Assembly: GCF_000373485.1 (NCBI RefSeq)
Contig: NZ_KB891586.1
Coordinates: 405,356 to 469,355, forward strand
Source of the DNA: Dasania marina DSM 21967
GTDB taxonomy: Bacteria; Pseudomonadota; Gammaproteobacteria; Pseudomonadales; Dasaniaceae
Direction: 5' to 3'
DNA length: 64,000 bases
The notes below the pieces were generated by a model. It searched no databases. It worked only from the letters and a program-made list of their open reading frames with translations, and was not told the origin of the DNA. The number at the start of each line of letters is the position of its first letter. The first letter of the stretch is position 1. Shown here piece by piece: positions 55,338 to 64,000 of this stretch. A program made the translations under genes and the position numbers.

Positions 55338-55604
55338 GGACCACGAACCTTATTAAGAAGCAGCCTTAGTCTTCACCGTTGAGGGCGCACTAAGGCCTAT
55401 GAGTTAAACGTAAACTATATTGGGTGTACTGGGCTGTATTGGTGTAGCTTGCCGGGCTTTTAGCCCATTATCATTTATTGGTGGCAGCTATTGGTGGTAA
55501 CTATTGTTACAACACAGCGACATGGCATGCAGTAAAGCCTAATACGCCATGAGAGTCAATTTAATGACACGGGATTTTCGAAAAACGACAGAGATATTGT
55601 GATA
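55338..55604. other. fleQ upstream region
   Basis: A 267-bp gap between the EAL protein gene and fleQ. It must hold the fleQ promoter; I see an imperfect 13-bp direct repeat (ATTGGTGGCAGCT / ATTGGTGGTAACT at about 55478-55503) but no sure boxes. Confidence 0.5.
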
Positions 55605-57812
55605 TTAATTGGTACTACTCAGCGGCAGTGGTTTTTTTTGACGGTTTTTTATCCATTCAGTGATGTCGCCCGCCGACATAGGCCTGCAGTAGTGATAGCC
55701 CTGTACCTCATCACAGCCCAAAGCTTTAATCACTGCCAGCTCCTCTTCATTCTCCACCCCTTCGGCTACCACATTGAAATTTAAGGTATGCGATAGATTG
55801 GTAACGGCGGTAACAATAGCTGCCTTATCGGAGCCTAGGGTAATGTTTTGGACAAAACAGCGATCGATTTTAATCGTATCTATAGGAAAGCGGGTGATAT
55901 AGCTTAATGAGGAATAGCCGGTGCCAAAGTCATCTAAGGCTATAGAAACCCCTTCACTGCGCAACACTTCCACAATGCTACTGATATTGGGGTCGGCCAT
56001 AAGCACCCCTTCAGTCATCTCTAACTCTAGATTGCTGGCAGGTAGGCCGGTGCGCTGCAGTATTTTACGTACTAAATCGGTAATGTTTTTTTCTTTAAAC
56101 TGGCGGGCCGCGACATTAACTGCCATTTTGGCATCAATCAAGCCCTCATCCAGCCAGCGCTTGGCCTGCACACAGGCGGTTTCCAGCACCCAAGTGCCCA
56201 GCTCGACAATTTGCCCAGTATCTTCAGCAACTGAGATAAATTGATCGGGCGGAACCATGCCTTTAACCGGATGAAACCAACGCACCAAGGCTTCGAAACC
56301 GCATATGGACTGGTCTACTGTTGATATTTTAGGCTGATAAAATAATTCAAACTCGTTGGTATCCAGCGCGCGACGCAAGTCCCCTTGTATGGATAAATGG
56401 TTGGAAACCTTGGCCACTAAGTCGCCGCTGTATTGGCGTATCTCATTGCGCCCTTCGGCCTTGGCCTCATGCAGCGCTAAATCAGCCTGTTGAATGATGG
56501 TTTCGGCGGAGCTACCGCCTGATTCAGAATAGGCATAGCCTATACTGGCGGTAACGAATAGCTCTTGGCCACGATAAATAAAAGCCTGCTGAAAGCTGGA
56601 TTTTATCTTGGCGGCAAAATCGGCCACCTGGTGACTTTGTCTGTCCGCCAACGGCAATATGGCGATAAAGGTATCGGAGGCTATGCGCCCTATAATCTCG
56701 CTATCGCCAGAATTAATGGTTTCTTTGGTAGTAGATAGGTTTTCTAACACCACGTCCGGGGCAGCAACCTTAAACATCAGTTTTAGACGCTCAGCTAACT
56801 GCAACAACACCTCATCACCGGCAGCGTGACCCATGGAGTTATTGATACGGCTAAACATGTCTAAATCTAGCACCATCACCGCCACGCATTTGCCACTGAC
56901 ATGGGCCCGCGGTATCGCTTGATCCAGCATGGGCTCCAATAGTGAACGGTTGGGCAGGCGCGTAAGCCGATCAAAATAAGCTAAGCGTAGGATTTCTTTT
57001 TCAGACTCTTTACGGGCAGTGATATCAACACCCAGACCCAGCATATGGCTTTCGTTATTGCGCTCATCACGCATCAGATTTAAATGCAGCTCTATATAGT
57101 GCACCTGCCCCCGCGGGGTCACAAAGCGGTGCTCTATACGGGCTTCTTTGCGCTGTTTGATCGCCCTGGCCACCGTGGCCTCTACCCACTCTTTATCATC
57201 GGGGTGGCAATGCTTATCTAACAGCGCTTTATCATCAGGGCTACAGCCCTTACCCAGTTCGTATAAACTGAACATCTCATTGGTAATCGTAAAGCGCTCA
57301 CGGCCAAAGTCGTACTCCCAGTAGCCCAGTTTGGCGATAAGCTGGGCATTTTCCAGCGACTGGGTGCTAACCCGCAGCTTATCCATCATCGCCCTAGAGC
57401 GCAGGTGGTAACGTATGCGGTGTATCAGCATATTGTGATTGATAGGCTTGGTGAAAAAGTCGGTAGAGCCTACCTCATAGGCGCGGTTAATCGAGTCCAC
57501 ATCATCTAGGCCAGTAAGCATCAATATGGGCAGATAATAACCCTTGGGGTGTAAGCGCAACTCGCGACAAACATCAAAACCGTCAATGTCCGGCAGCAAA
57601 GCATCTAATAACACTAAGTCGGGCTGGTAGGCTTCCATAGTTTCCAGCACTACGCCACCACAGTCTACCGCTACCACCTCAAAGCCGGCATTGCGCAGGA
57701 TTTTGCTCACTAATTGACGTTCAACAGGATTATCTTCTACAACGAGGATAATCGCTCGATCCTGTTCGCTGGTGGTAGCTGATGGAGTGATATCGACCAA
57801 TGGAAACCTCAA
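55605..57812 (-). CDS. response regulator with PAS, degenerate GGDEF and EAL domains
   Basis: A 735-residue protein: receiver domain with D70 (LVLLDALLPDIDG), a PAS/PAC region (about 155-275), a GGDEF domain (280-460) and an EAL domain (480-735). The GGDEF active-site motif is replaced by ASDTF (378-382), so cyclase activity is unlikely; it may bind GTP as regulator. The EAL domain keeps EALVRW (507), LEMTEG, DDFGTGYSS (627-635) and VAEGVE, and should be an active c-di-GMP phosphodiesterase. It lies upstream of fleQ on the same strand, 267 bp away, a place that suggests control of the motile/sessile switch. Confidence 0.92.
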   Translation of the reverse strand: MRFPLVDITPSATTSEQDRAIILVVEDNPVERQLVSKILRNAGFEVVAVDCGGVVLETMEAYQPDLVLLDALLPDIDGFDVCRELRLHPKGYYLPILMLTGLDDVDSINRAYEVGSTDFFTKPINHNMLIHRIRYHLRSRAMMDKLRVSTQSLENAQLIAKLGYWEYDFGRERFTITNEMFSLYELGKGCSPDDKALLDKHCHPDDKEWVEATVARAIKQRKEARIEHRFVTPRGQVHYIELHLNLMRDERNNESHMLGLGVDITARKESEKEILRLAYFDRLTRLPNRSLLEPMLDQAIPRAHVSGKCVAVMVLDLDMFSRINNSMGHAAGDEVLLQLAERLKLMFKVAAPDVVLENLSTTKETINSGDSEIIGRIASDTFIAILPLADRQSHQVADFAAKIKSSFQQAFIYRGQELFVTASIGYAYSESGGSSAETIIQQADLALHEAKAEGRNEIRQYSGDLVAKVSNHLSIQGDLRRALDTNEFELFYQPKISTVDQSICGFEALVRWFHPVKGMVPPDQFISVAEDTGQIVELGTWVLETACVQAKRWLDEGLIDAKMAVNVAARQFKEKNITDLVRKILQRTGLPASNLELEMTEGVLMADPNISSIVEVLRSEGVSIALDDFGTGYSSLSYITRFPIDTIKIDRCFVQNITLGSDKAAIVTAVTNLSHTLNFNVVAEGVENEEELAVIKALGCDEVQGYHYCRPMSAGDITEWIKNRQKKPLPLSSTN

Positions 57813-57956
57813 AAAAACGCCTATTAAATAGGCTGTTATACCTTCTACTGAAAAGCCTGAACCAGAAGCATAGATGACAGAGCCTCATAGGGCTAATTTA
57901 TTCCTGTGCAGCAGCCCCGTTTATTGGAAAAACCGCCCTATACACAAATAGTTAGC

Positions 57957-58235
57957 TTAACAGCTTTGGGGGTTATTAAGCTGCCCCAGCAGACTAACAA
58001 AATCGTATTCCAAATCATCAGCTAAACCTATCCAGTCCTGACGCTGTTGAGCATATAACATGTTCATTGAAATTTGATGAAACTGCGGTAAACAGACTGG
58101 CGGCACCGTTAACAGCAGCGCTTCAAAAGACTCAGTATGACTAATAATTCTATTGCTAGCCTCCAGGTGCTTACCTAGACGATACAAATGTGCTGTTGCT
58201 ATTAACTGCTCAGCTAGCTCACCGGTATCTATCAT
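57957..58235 (-). CDS. small flagellar-locus protein (FliT-like)
   Basis: A 92-residue, predominantly helical protein (MNMLYAQQRQDWIGLADDLEYDFVSLLGQL). Proteins with such a QRQDWIGLADDLEYD block are encoded beside flagellin-modification genes and resemble the FliT class of chaperones in size and fold. The start codon overlaps the maf stop codon by 4 bp (ATGA), so the two are coupled. The FliT relation is inferred from size, helix content and place only. Confidence 0.6.
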   Translation of the reverse strand: MIDTGELAEQLIATAHLYRLGKHLEASNRIISHTESFEALLLTVPPVCLPQFHQISMNMLYAQQRQDWIGLADDLEYDFVSLLGQLNNPQSC

Positions 58236-59536
58236 AAACTCACCTCATCTAAATAACAGGTTCCAGCGATAGCCGCCCCTAAGCGAGAACTGTTATAAAC
58301 CTTAAGATGCTTATGCGCCTCCAAATACAGCTCTAAACTTGACAGATAGCTAGCCAAATTGGGCACGGATTGTACTCGTTCGCCATGGCCGTTTAGCAAG
58401 TAACAGCTAGACATGGCCTGTTGCGTATGTATGCCCAACTCTTCATCGCCCCAATAACTATGAGTTTTATTATCAATAAAGCAAAAATCACAACCAAATA
58501 AAACCAACTCTTGCACCGCCATTTGTTGGGCCAAATCGATAGTCGGGTGAATCACGCTGCCCCCTAGATACAAACGACCTTTGGGGTATAGCGCGCACAA
58601 GTCATGGTATAGAGAAATATCCCCATATGCTGCATAGCGAGTCCCCTGCCACGCTGTCAGCAAGCTGTTTTGCACCACAGGGAAATAAACTAAATGGCAT
58701 TGCTGACTGCTCGCTATAGCCAAGTGATCCTCGTGTATATAACGATCTATGCAACAGACAATATCGGGAATAACCCCAGCGCCATGCAGCGCCCGCATGG
58801 CCGTATCAACAGCAATTACCAGCGGAGGATTCCCCTCCTCCTGTAGCAAGGACTGCAATTGCGCAATATTCCGCTCGAAGGACGGCCCGGCGCCAACAAT
58901 AATGGCTCTTGAGTAACGCCCGCTATACTCGGCGATCAATTCACGTACATCACCATCCTGCTGTAATAGCGGTGTGTTTTGCTGAAAACGAGCCTGCACC
59001 ACGTTCTCATCCTCTATGGTTTTACGCTCTAGCCAATACTGCTGCAAGTGGGCGCCTACCCTATTAGCTAGCGATATATACCTGTCGGAAGCCAGTTGCA
59101 TATCGGCTGGCAAAGCAATAAAAGGCCTATATATCCTAGCTGAGATATCAGCGAAATGCAGTTGAACCCTGGGGTTAGTTAACCAAAAGCGTTGATCGGT
59201 ATGTGATATAAGCAACTTAAAGACCGCTTCGCTTAAGATATAGACATGCAGTTGCTTAAGTCCTGGCCGCGCCAATAAAACACGCTGAACATCCCCCATG
59301 CCAGTGCCGTATAAATAGACATGGCTAGCATTTTCCGGTACTGCCAGTGCCTGCAACTGCGCTTCTGCCTCACGATTATGGCGGCTACACAGCTGCACCT
59401 GCTCTATGGCAAGGGTTTGCTCCTGCCCCTGAATAACATTGGCGTTAAGCTGAGTACCGCCACTCTCATTAAGTAAAGCAAGTAGCGTCGGCCAGCGATT
59501 TTCAATAACCGCAAGATTCTCTGATAACATATTCAT
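58232..59536 (-). CDS. Maf-type flagellin glycosylation protein (MptE-like)
   Basis: A 434-residue motility accessory factor. The core MptE-like (DUF115) domain begins at about residue 209: SRAIIVGAGPSFERNIAQLQ, then VIAVDTAMRALHGAGVIPDIVCCIDR and later LVLFGCDFCFIDNKTHSYWGD. Maf proteins transfer nonulosonic acids (pseudaminic or legionaminic type) to flagellin. It is shorter than the second Maf and diverges from it with 95 bp between them. Not to be confused with the unrelated Maf nucleotide pyrophosphatases. Confidence 0.88.
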   Translation of the reverse strand: MNMLSENLAVIENRWPTLLALLNESGGTQLNANVIQGQEQTLAIEQVQLCSRHNREAEAQLQALAVPENASHVYLYGTGMGDVQRVLLARPGLKQLHVYILSEAVFKLLISHTDQRFWLTNPRVQLHFADISARIYRPFIALPADMQLASDRYISLANRVGAHLQQYWLERKTIEDENVVQARFQQNTPLLQQDGDVRELIAEYSGRYSRAIIVGAGPSFERNIAQLQSLLQEEGNPPLVIAVDTAMRALHGAGVIPDIVCCIDRYIHEDHLAIASSQQCHLVYFPVVQNSLLTAWQGTRYAAYGDISLYHDLCALYPKGRLYLGGSVIHPTIDLAQQMAVQELVLFGCDFCFIDNKTHSYWGDEELGIHTQQAMSSCYLLNGHGERVQSVPNLASYLSSLELYLEAHKHLKVYNSSRLGAAIAGTCYLDEVSL

Positions 59537-59631
59537 TATTATTTATTTTTAGCGTAGTTATTATGTTTACAAACGCCTTACTATACGACATTCCATCGTG
59601 CAGTCTAAGCAGATAAAACAAAAAAACGATT

Positions 59632-62193
59632 TTGATAACCGGCACAGATTATGCATCTGGCGAGAAGGTCGTTTATTTTTTTGACTATGCACCACCACAA
59701 TACTTAGGAACAGTAATGACAGCGGCCTCGAATATACTGCAAAAAACTCACTGCAATCGCTTTAGTGATACTTATATACCTGCGATTACCCCCGAGGAGC
59801 TTGAACGTGAGGGAGCCCAGCACGTATTCCAAAAACATTTCAAAACACAACTATGGCTAACACATAGCTTGCATATAGTAATAGGTAGTGATTCAGGCCT
59901 ATTAATTAAACACCTGATTAAGCAAGGCTTGCCCAACAGCGCTGTTTATCTGTTTGTTGAGTTAGATCACCTTATAGATACCGTTAAAGCCATTACTCCG
60001 GAGCTGCAACAATGGCCAGAACATATTACTTTATGCAAGCTCAGTGATTTCATTCAACAGACCGACAGAATTTTTATTGACCAATATATTTTTAACAACG
60101 CAGTACATGTACACAACTCCATAGCTGCTGCCGACAAATTAGACCCAGGCTACCACCAGCTGACTACAGACTTAAACGAGCAGCTACAAGAAAAAATATA
60201 CCAAGTTGAATATGTATTGTGCGAAGAGCTTTATACCGCCTGCCAATTAAAAAACCTTTCCGAAAATAATATTTCGGCAAAGCTACTCAGTAATCAATAC
60301 AATGGTGAAACCTGCTTAGTGCTAGGTGCAGGCCCATCATTAGAGCAGCATATAGCGTGGATTAAAACGCATAGAGAAAAACTCACTATTTTTGCCGTAT
60401 CACGGCTATCAAATCGCTTGCTTAATGAAGGCATCATACCCGATATCATAGTCTGCGCCGACCCCATGGCCATCAGCTTTGATATCAGCAAAGAACTACT
60501 ACTATTCCCCTCTGACACACTATTTATTAACGCCTATCATGTAGTTCCCACCCTACTGTCACAATGGCATGGCAAAAACGCATTTTTAGGGAGTCGCTAT
60601 CCTTGGGAAAACACTATGGATGCAGAGGCCGCAGCTCTCGCAGGGCCTACAGTGACTAACACGGCGCTGTGTGCAGCAGCCGAAATGGGTTTTTCCCGCA
60701 TATTACTGGCAGGGGTAGACCTGTGTTTTGCGGCCGATGGCAGCAGCCATGTACAAGGGGGTAAAGAGGGTGTCATGACTGCCCACCTGGGCTTTGAAGG
60801 TGTAAACGTGACCACCTATGCCGGCAACCAAGCAACAACCGACAGGCAAATGCAGCAAGCCGTACAACACCTCGAGAAGCAAGCTGACATAATTGCGCAA
60901 ATGGGGAAAACCCTGATCAACATTTCATCAAGTGCGGCTGCCGTAAGCGGCATAGAACATATAAACACTGCAAATATAGACTTAACAACAAGAACAACCC
61001 TTAGACCCTGCCAATTAGTTCCTGATATTAGTCGCGAAGCGTATATTCAAGATAATCTGGCAGTCATTTCAGAACTAGAAAAAACAGTAAAAGAACTTGA
61101 TAAAATATTAAGTCTCTGTAAAGACGCTATTAAACACAATAAAAAGATATTTAAACTAGACCAGAATGGTAATTACAACCTCAAAGCCAAACAAAAAGTT
61201 GATAGCATACAACGCACTCTAGACAACAATTTTCAGCACCTAACAACGCTCTTAAAAACTATGGGGGTAAAGTTTTTTATTGATTTTTTAAAGCCAGACG
61301 ACCAAAATACCAGCAGCGACAAAGAGCTAGAAAACAACGGCAAGTCTTATTATCAAGCCTATATGAAAAGCGCTGAATCTTTAAAGTGGCATATTAATTC
61401 CAGCATTATCAGAGTAAATAGTCGTCTGCAAGAATGTAATAAATCAGCCAATGTTGAGCAACTCATTAACCAGTGGCAAGCTGACCAACAACCCGGCAGA
61501 GCACAACTTTGGATAGACAGAAATCCTGAAATCTATAAACAGCTAAGCCGGCAACAACAGCAAACCTTGCAACAACTTTGCGCAGAGCTTCAGCAGACTA
61601 TCAACGCAACAGAAACCAGCTATTCAAAAGCCTATGCTGCTGTCGACCACACGACCGGCACCGAGGATAAAATATACAGCATGGCGTTTAAAAACGATCA
61701 TGGTGAACTACTAAAAATTGCCAACGAATTAAAAAGTAATAGCTCGCTTGATGCGAATAGCATAGAACAACATTTGTATTTCTTAGCTCTAGCCTTTTAT
61801 CACTTATGCTTTAACGAACCACAAAAGGCACTGGCCTCTTTTTCAGAAACCAAACCGGAGCAACTTAGAGAAGACGCCTTAAAAGCCATTTTGAATCTAA
61901 GCTTAGGGGAGCAAGACACAGGAAAGGCGGAAAACGCCTTACTGCTGCTCTCTAATATTTCTCACCTATATACGCCACACTATGCCAATATTTTATATTT
62001 AAATAATAAAATCAATGAATCCATACAAATCTATACTAGCTATTTGCAAGAGCACCCCGACGACGTACCTTGCTGGATTAGCCTAGGCAAGGTTTATATA
62101 GCCATAAAGGAAGACGACATGGCCGACATGGTGCTCAATCATGTGCTAGAGATAGATCCTGAAAACACCCTAGCCTTAGAATTAAAAGCTTAA
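59632..62193 (+). CDS. large Maf-type flagellin glycosylation protein with TPR tail
   Basis: An 853-residue Maf protein. MptE-like (DUF115) domain from about residue 221: TCLVLGAGPSLEQHIAWIK, SRLSNRLLNEGIIPDIIVCADP and LAGVDLCFAADGSSHV. A helical region follows and the last 100 residues look like tetratricopeptide repeats (YLQEHPDDVPCWISLGKVYIAIKEDD). The start is uncertain: TTG 59632 gives the full frame; ATG 59716, with TAGGA 7 bp before, gives 825 residues. It overlaps the next gene by one base (TAATG). A second glycosyltransferase of the same family as the one at 58232 suggests two acceptors or two sugars. Confidence 0.88.
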   Translation: MITGTDYASGEKVVYFFDYAPPQYLGTVMTAASNILQKTHCNRFSDTYIPAITPEELEREGAQHVFQKHFKTQLWLTHSLHIVIGSDSGLLIKHLIKQGLPNSAVYLFVELDHLIDTVKAITPELQQWPEHITLCKLSDFIQQTDRIFIDQYIFNNAVHVHNSIAAADKLDPGYHQLTTDLNEQLQEKIYQVEYVLCEELYTACQLKNLSENNISAKLLSNQYNGETCLVLGAGPSLEQHIAWIKTHREKLTIFAVSRLSNRLLNEGIIPDIIVCADPMAISFDISKELLLFPSDTLFINAYHVVPTLLSQWHGKNAFLGSRYPWENTMDAEAAALAGPTVTNTALCAAAEMGFSRILLAGVDLCFAADGSSHVQGGKEGVMTAHLGFEGVNVTTYAGNQATTDRQMQQAVQHLEKQADIIAQMGKTLINISSSAAAVSGIEHINTANIDLTTRTTLRPCQLVPDISREAYIQDNLAVISELEKTVKELDKILSLCKDAIKHNKKIFKLDQNGNYNLKAKQKVDSIQRTLDNNFQHLTTLLKTMGVKFFIDFLKPDDQNTSSDKELENNGKSYYQAYMKSAESLKWHINSSIIRVNSRLQECNKSANVEQLINQWQADQQPGRAQLWIDRNPEIYKQLSRQQQQTLQQLCAELQQTINATETSYSKAYAAVDHTTGTEDKIYSMAFKNDHGELLKIANELKSNSSLDANSIEQHLYFLALAFYHLCFNEPQKALASFSETKPEQLREDALKAILNLSLGEQDTGKAENALLLLSNISHLYTPHYANILYLNNKINESIQIYTSYLQEHPDDVPCWISLGKVYIAIKEDDMADMVLNHVLEIDPENTLALELKA

Positions 62194-63554
62194 TGAATAT
62201 ACGAGAGAAAACCCAACAAGCATTTATTGATGGCGACGAGAAGGCGTTTTTAAGCGCCACTTTTGATGAGCTGTGGCCGATCACAAGAAGTATTAGTGGC
62301 CCGGGCATAGAAGAGTCGCTAGCTGTATTTAAACGCCACATGCCTATACAAATAGAAAAAGTCGCTACCGGAACAAAAGTCTTTGATTGGGTGACACCTC
62401 AAGAATGGCATTTTAAACGTGCTGTTCTCACCGCCCCAGACGGCAGTATTATCTGTGATAGCAACGACAGTAACTTGCATGTGCTTAACTACTCTACCAG
62501 CATAGATAAAAAGCTTGACCTAAATGAGCTACTGCCGCACCTATACAGCCTACCAAACCTGCCTACGGCAATCCCTTATGTCACCAGCTATTACAAAAAA
62601 AATTGGGGTTTTTGCATTAGTGACCAAAAAAAGAAAACACTAACAGCTGGAACCTATCACGCCAAAATTGAATCTGACTTTGTAGACGGCGGTATACCTT
62701 TTGGGCAGTGCTTATTACCAGGAGAGAGCAAAAAAGAAATATTATTAAGTAGTTATCTCTGCCACCCCTCTCTCGCCAATAACGAGCTGTCTGGGCCGCT
62801 GGTACTACTAGCCCTATACCGACGCATTCAAAAATGGCCGAAGCGGCGCTATAGTTATAGATTTTTGCTCAATCCAGAAACTATAGGCGCACTATGTTTC
62901 TTACACACGCATGGGCAGAAACTTAGCCAAAACATAATCTCCGGCATGGTACTAACCTGTCTAGGCGGCCCTGTAGAGCAACTGCGTTACAAAGCGAGCC
63001 GCAACGATAACAGCTTATTCGACAAGGTGGCCAACGCTATCACCGGTAAAGACCTATCCATAGCTGAACCTTTAGACTATGAGCTTTATTCACCATTAGG
63101 CGGTTCTGATGAACGGCAATACGGTTCACCAGGCTTTAATTTGCCCGTTAGCCAAATCGCCAGAACTTGCTACGGAAATTATGATGGCTACCATAACTCT
63201 TTAGATGATAAAGCTTTTATGGATATCAACAGCCTGATTAAAAGCGTTGATAGCATTGAACAGTTTTTATTGTATGCAGAGGTTTGCGGCAAGCCTATCA
63301 ACCTAGCCCCCTATGGCGAACCTCAGCTAGGCCCCAGAGGGCTGTACCCCAATGTTAATGCCGCCAGCACTCGAGCAAACTCTGATGATAAAGAAGTAGA
63401 TGGCCGTACTCGCCTGCACCATATTTTACAACTACTGAGCTTAGCTGACGGCCAGCATGATTTATTTTATATTGCTGAAAAATGCCAATGCAGCATTGAT
63501 GAACTTAAGCTGGTTGTAGAGCTATTAGAACAACATCAATTAATGAGTTACTAA
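62193..63554 (+). CDS. DUF4910/DUF2172 aminopeptidase-like protein
   Basis: A 453-residue protein of the aminopeptidase-like family found in surface-polysaccharide and flagellin-glycan clusters. The zinc-type site elements are SYLCHPSLANNELSG (near residue 190), FLLNPETIGALCFL, GGSDERQYGSPGF and YHNSLDDK. The C-terminus is winged-helix-like (TRLHHILQLLSLADGQHDLFYIAEKCQCSIDEL). Its role in glycan making is unknown; the family may act as a deacylase or peptidase on an activated sugar. It is coupled by a one-base overlap to the large maf. Confidence 0.85.
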   Translation: MNIREKTQQAFIDGDEKAFLSATFDELWPITRSISGPGIEESLAVFKRHMPIQIEKVATGTKVFDWVTPQEWHFKRAVLTAPDGSIICDSNDSNLHVLNYSTSIDKKLDLNELLPHLYSLPNLPTAIPYVTSYYKKNWGFCISDQKKKTLTAGTYHAKIESDFVDGGIPFGQCLLPGESKKEILLSSYLCHPSLANNELSGPLVLLALYRRIQKWPKRRYSYRFLLNPETIGALCFLHTHGQKLSQNIISGMVLTCLGGPVEQLRYKASRNDNSLFDKVANAITGKDLSIAEPLDYELYSPLGGSDERQYGSPGFNLPVSQIARTCYGNYDGYHNSLDDKAFMDINSLIKSVDSIEQFLLYAEVCGKPINLAPYGEPQLGPRGLYPNVNAASTRANSDDKEVDGRTRLHHILQLLSLADGQHDLFYIAEKCQCSIDELKLVVELLEQHQLMSY

Positions 63555-63563
63555 CAAAAAAAT

Positions 63564-64000
63564 ATGAATATATTATTTTTAACCGGCTCCCATCCTAGGC
63601 ACAGCCATATTGCACGCCAATTACATGAAGCAGGCATGTTAAATGCCCTAATCATAGAGCAGCGAGAAGAGCACTTACCCTCACCACCGGCAGACTTAGC
63701 CGATCAGACCGCCAAGCTTTTTAGCCATCATTTTTTACAGCGAGCCAACACAGAAGATAAATTCTTTAGCTCTAAAGAATTCCCTGCGGTAAAAACCTTA
63801 AACGTCAGTATGGATGAACTTAATGGCAACAAAACTGCTGAATTTATCAAACATATTAACCCTGACATCGTCATCAGTTATGGCGTGCACAAACTAGAGC
63901 CACATATACTAGCCTGCGCCAAAGGCGAAAAGTGGAATATTCATGGCGGCCTTTCCCCTTGGTACCGAGGCGCTATCACCCACTTTTGGCCTAGTTATAT
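63564..64000 (+). CDS. formyltransferase-family protein, 5' part
   Basis: The gene starts at ATG 63564 and runs off the window. It reads MNILFLTGSHPRHSHIARQL, then INPDIVISYGVHKLEPHIL and WNIHGGLSPWYRGAITHFWP. The NIHGGLSPWYRG segment is the folate-dependent formyltransferase core (N, H and the later D). In glycan clusters such enzymes N-formylate amino sugars. It is 9 bp from the DUF4910 gene, thus of the same operon, and supports a formylated sugar on the flagellin. Confidence 0.87.
   Translation, partial: MNILFLTGSHPRHSHIARQLHEAGMLNALIIEQREEHLPSPPADLADQTAKLFSHHFLQRANTEDKFFSSKEFPAVKTLNVSMDELNGNKTAEFIKHINPDIVISYGVHKLEPHILACAKGEKWNIHGGLSPWYRGAITHFWPSY

Noticed and set aside
58232-62193. Maf as septum-formation/nucleotide pyrophosphatase Maf
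   Set aside because: Sequence has the GAGPSLE MptE-like core of motility accessory factors; the other Maf family is small and unrelated.

Overview
The window looks like a chromosomal segment of a free-living, flagellated, probably marine gammaproteobacterium of the Cellvibrionales/Spongiibacteraceae type. This rests on gene content: an EfpL-type EF-P paralogue, several large TonB-dependent receptors, a liu leucine-catabolism cluster, PmrA-type lipid A modification genes and a fleQ/fleSR flagellar cascade. The genus assignment is inference. I saw no rRNA, tRNA, prophage, transposase or CRISPR array.

Layout. 1-6.8 kb: a 7-bp tandem repeat, an ArsJ-like exporter with a radical SAM gene, a TonB receptor, efpL, and three gene relics (one TonB receptor piece and two separate pieces of a second copy of the radical SAM gene). 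6.8-16.4 kb: one long minus-strand metal-handling operon, blaI - M56 protease - czcC - czcB - czcA - hupE - small periplasmic protein - DMT exporter with a His-rich tail. Two related perfect palindromes lie upstream of blaI and inside the 5' end of czcC. 16.4-21 kb: envelope genes (PAP2 phosphatase, eptA-like phosphoethanolamine transferase, LtaS-like sulfatase-fold transferase); the two transferases have PmrA-box-like repeats upstream. 21-29.6 kb: RIO kinase, then a LuxR regulator / NCS1 permease / TonB receptor / cyclase-family hydrolase cluster whose promoter regions share a CCCTAAGAACTATA motif, then a solute-binding protein and an agmatinase-family enzyme. 29.9-32.8 kb: SPFH protein, NfeD, Do-type protease.

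33-46 kb: acyl-CoA catabolism. An AraC regulator faces an acyl-CoA dehydrogenase / enoyl-CoA hydratase / thiolase set, followed by liuR, liuA, liuB, liuC, liuE and another crotonase. The biotin-carrying subunit gene liuD is absent from its usual place between liuC and liuE, where only repeats are found. 45.5-50.9 kb: lipoprotein, RhlE helicase, cold-shock protein, an unknown coiled-coil membrane protein and a small lysozyme-fold-like protein. 51-64 kb: flagellar regulators fleR, fleS and fleQ with a clear sigma-54 promoter before fleS, a REC-PAS-GGDEF-EAL protein, then a flagellin-glycosylation locus: two Maf (MptE-like) proteins, a DUF4910-type aminopeptidase-like protein and the start of a formyltransferase.

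Three repeat classes mark the intergenic spaces: (1) arrays in a strict 7-bp register, several with inverted halves; (2) REP-like palindromes with a CCGGC core, often joined to a conserved segment of about 40 bp; (3) a 142-bp MITE-like element with 28-bp inverted ends. The strongest candidates for something undescribed are the BlaI/M56-controlled metal operon with its paired palindromes and the heptamer-phased repeat family.
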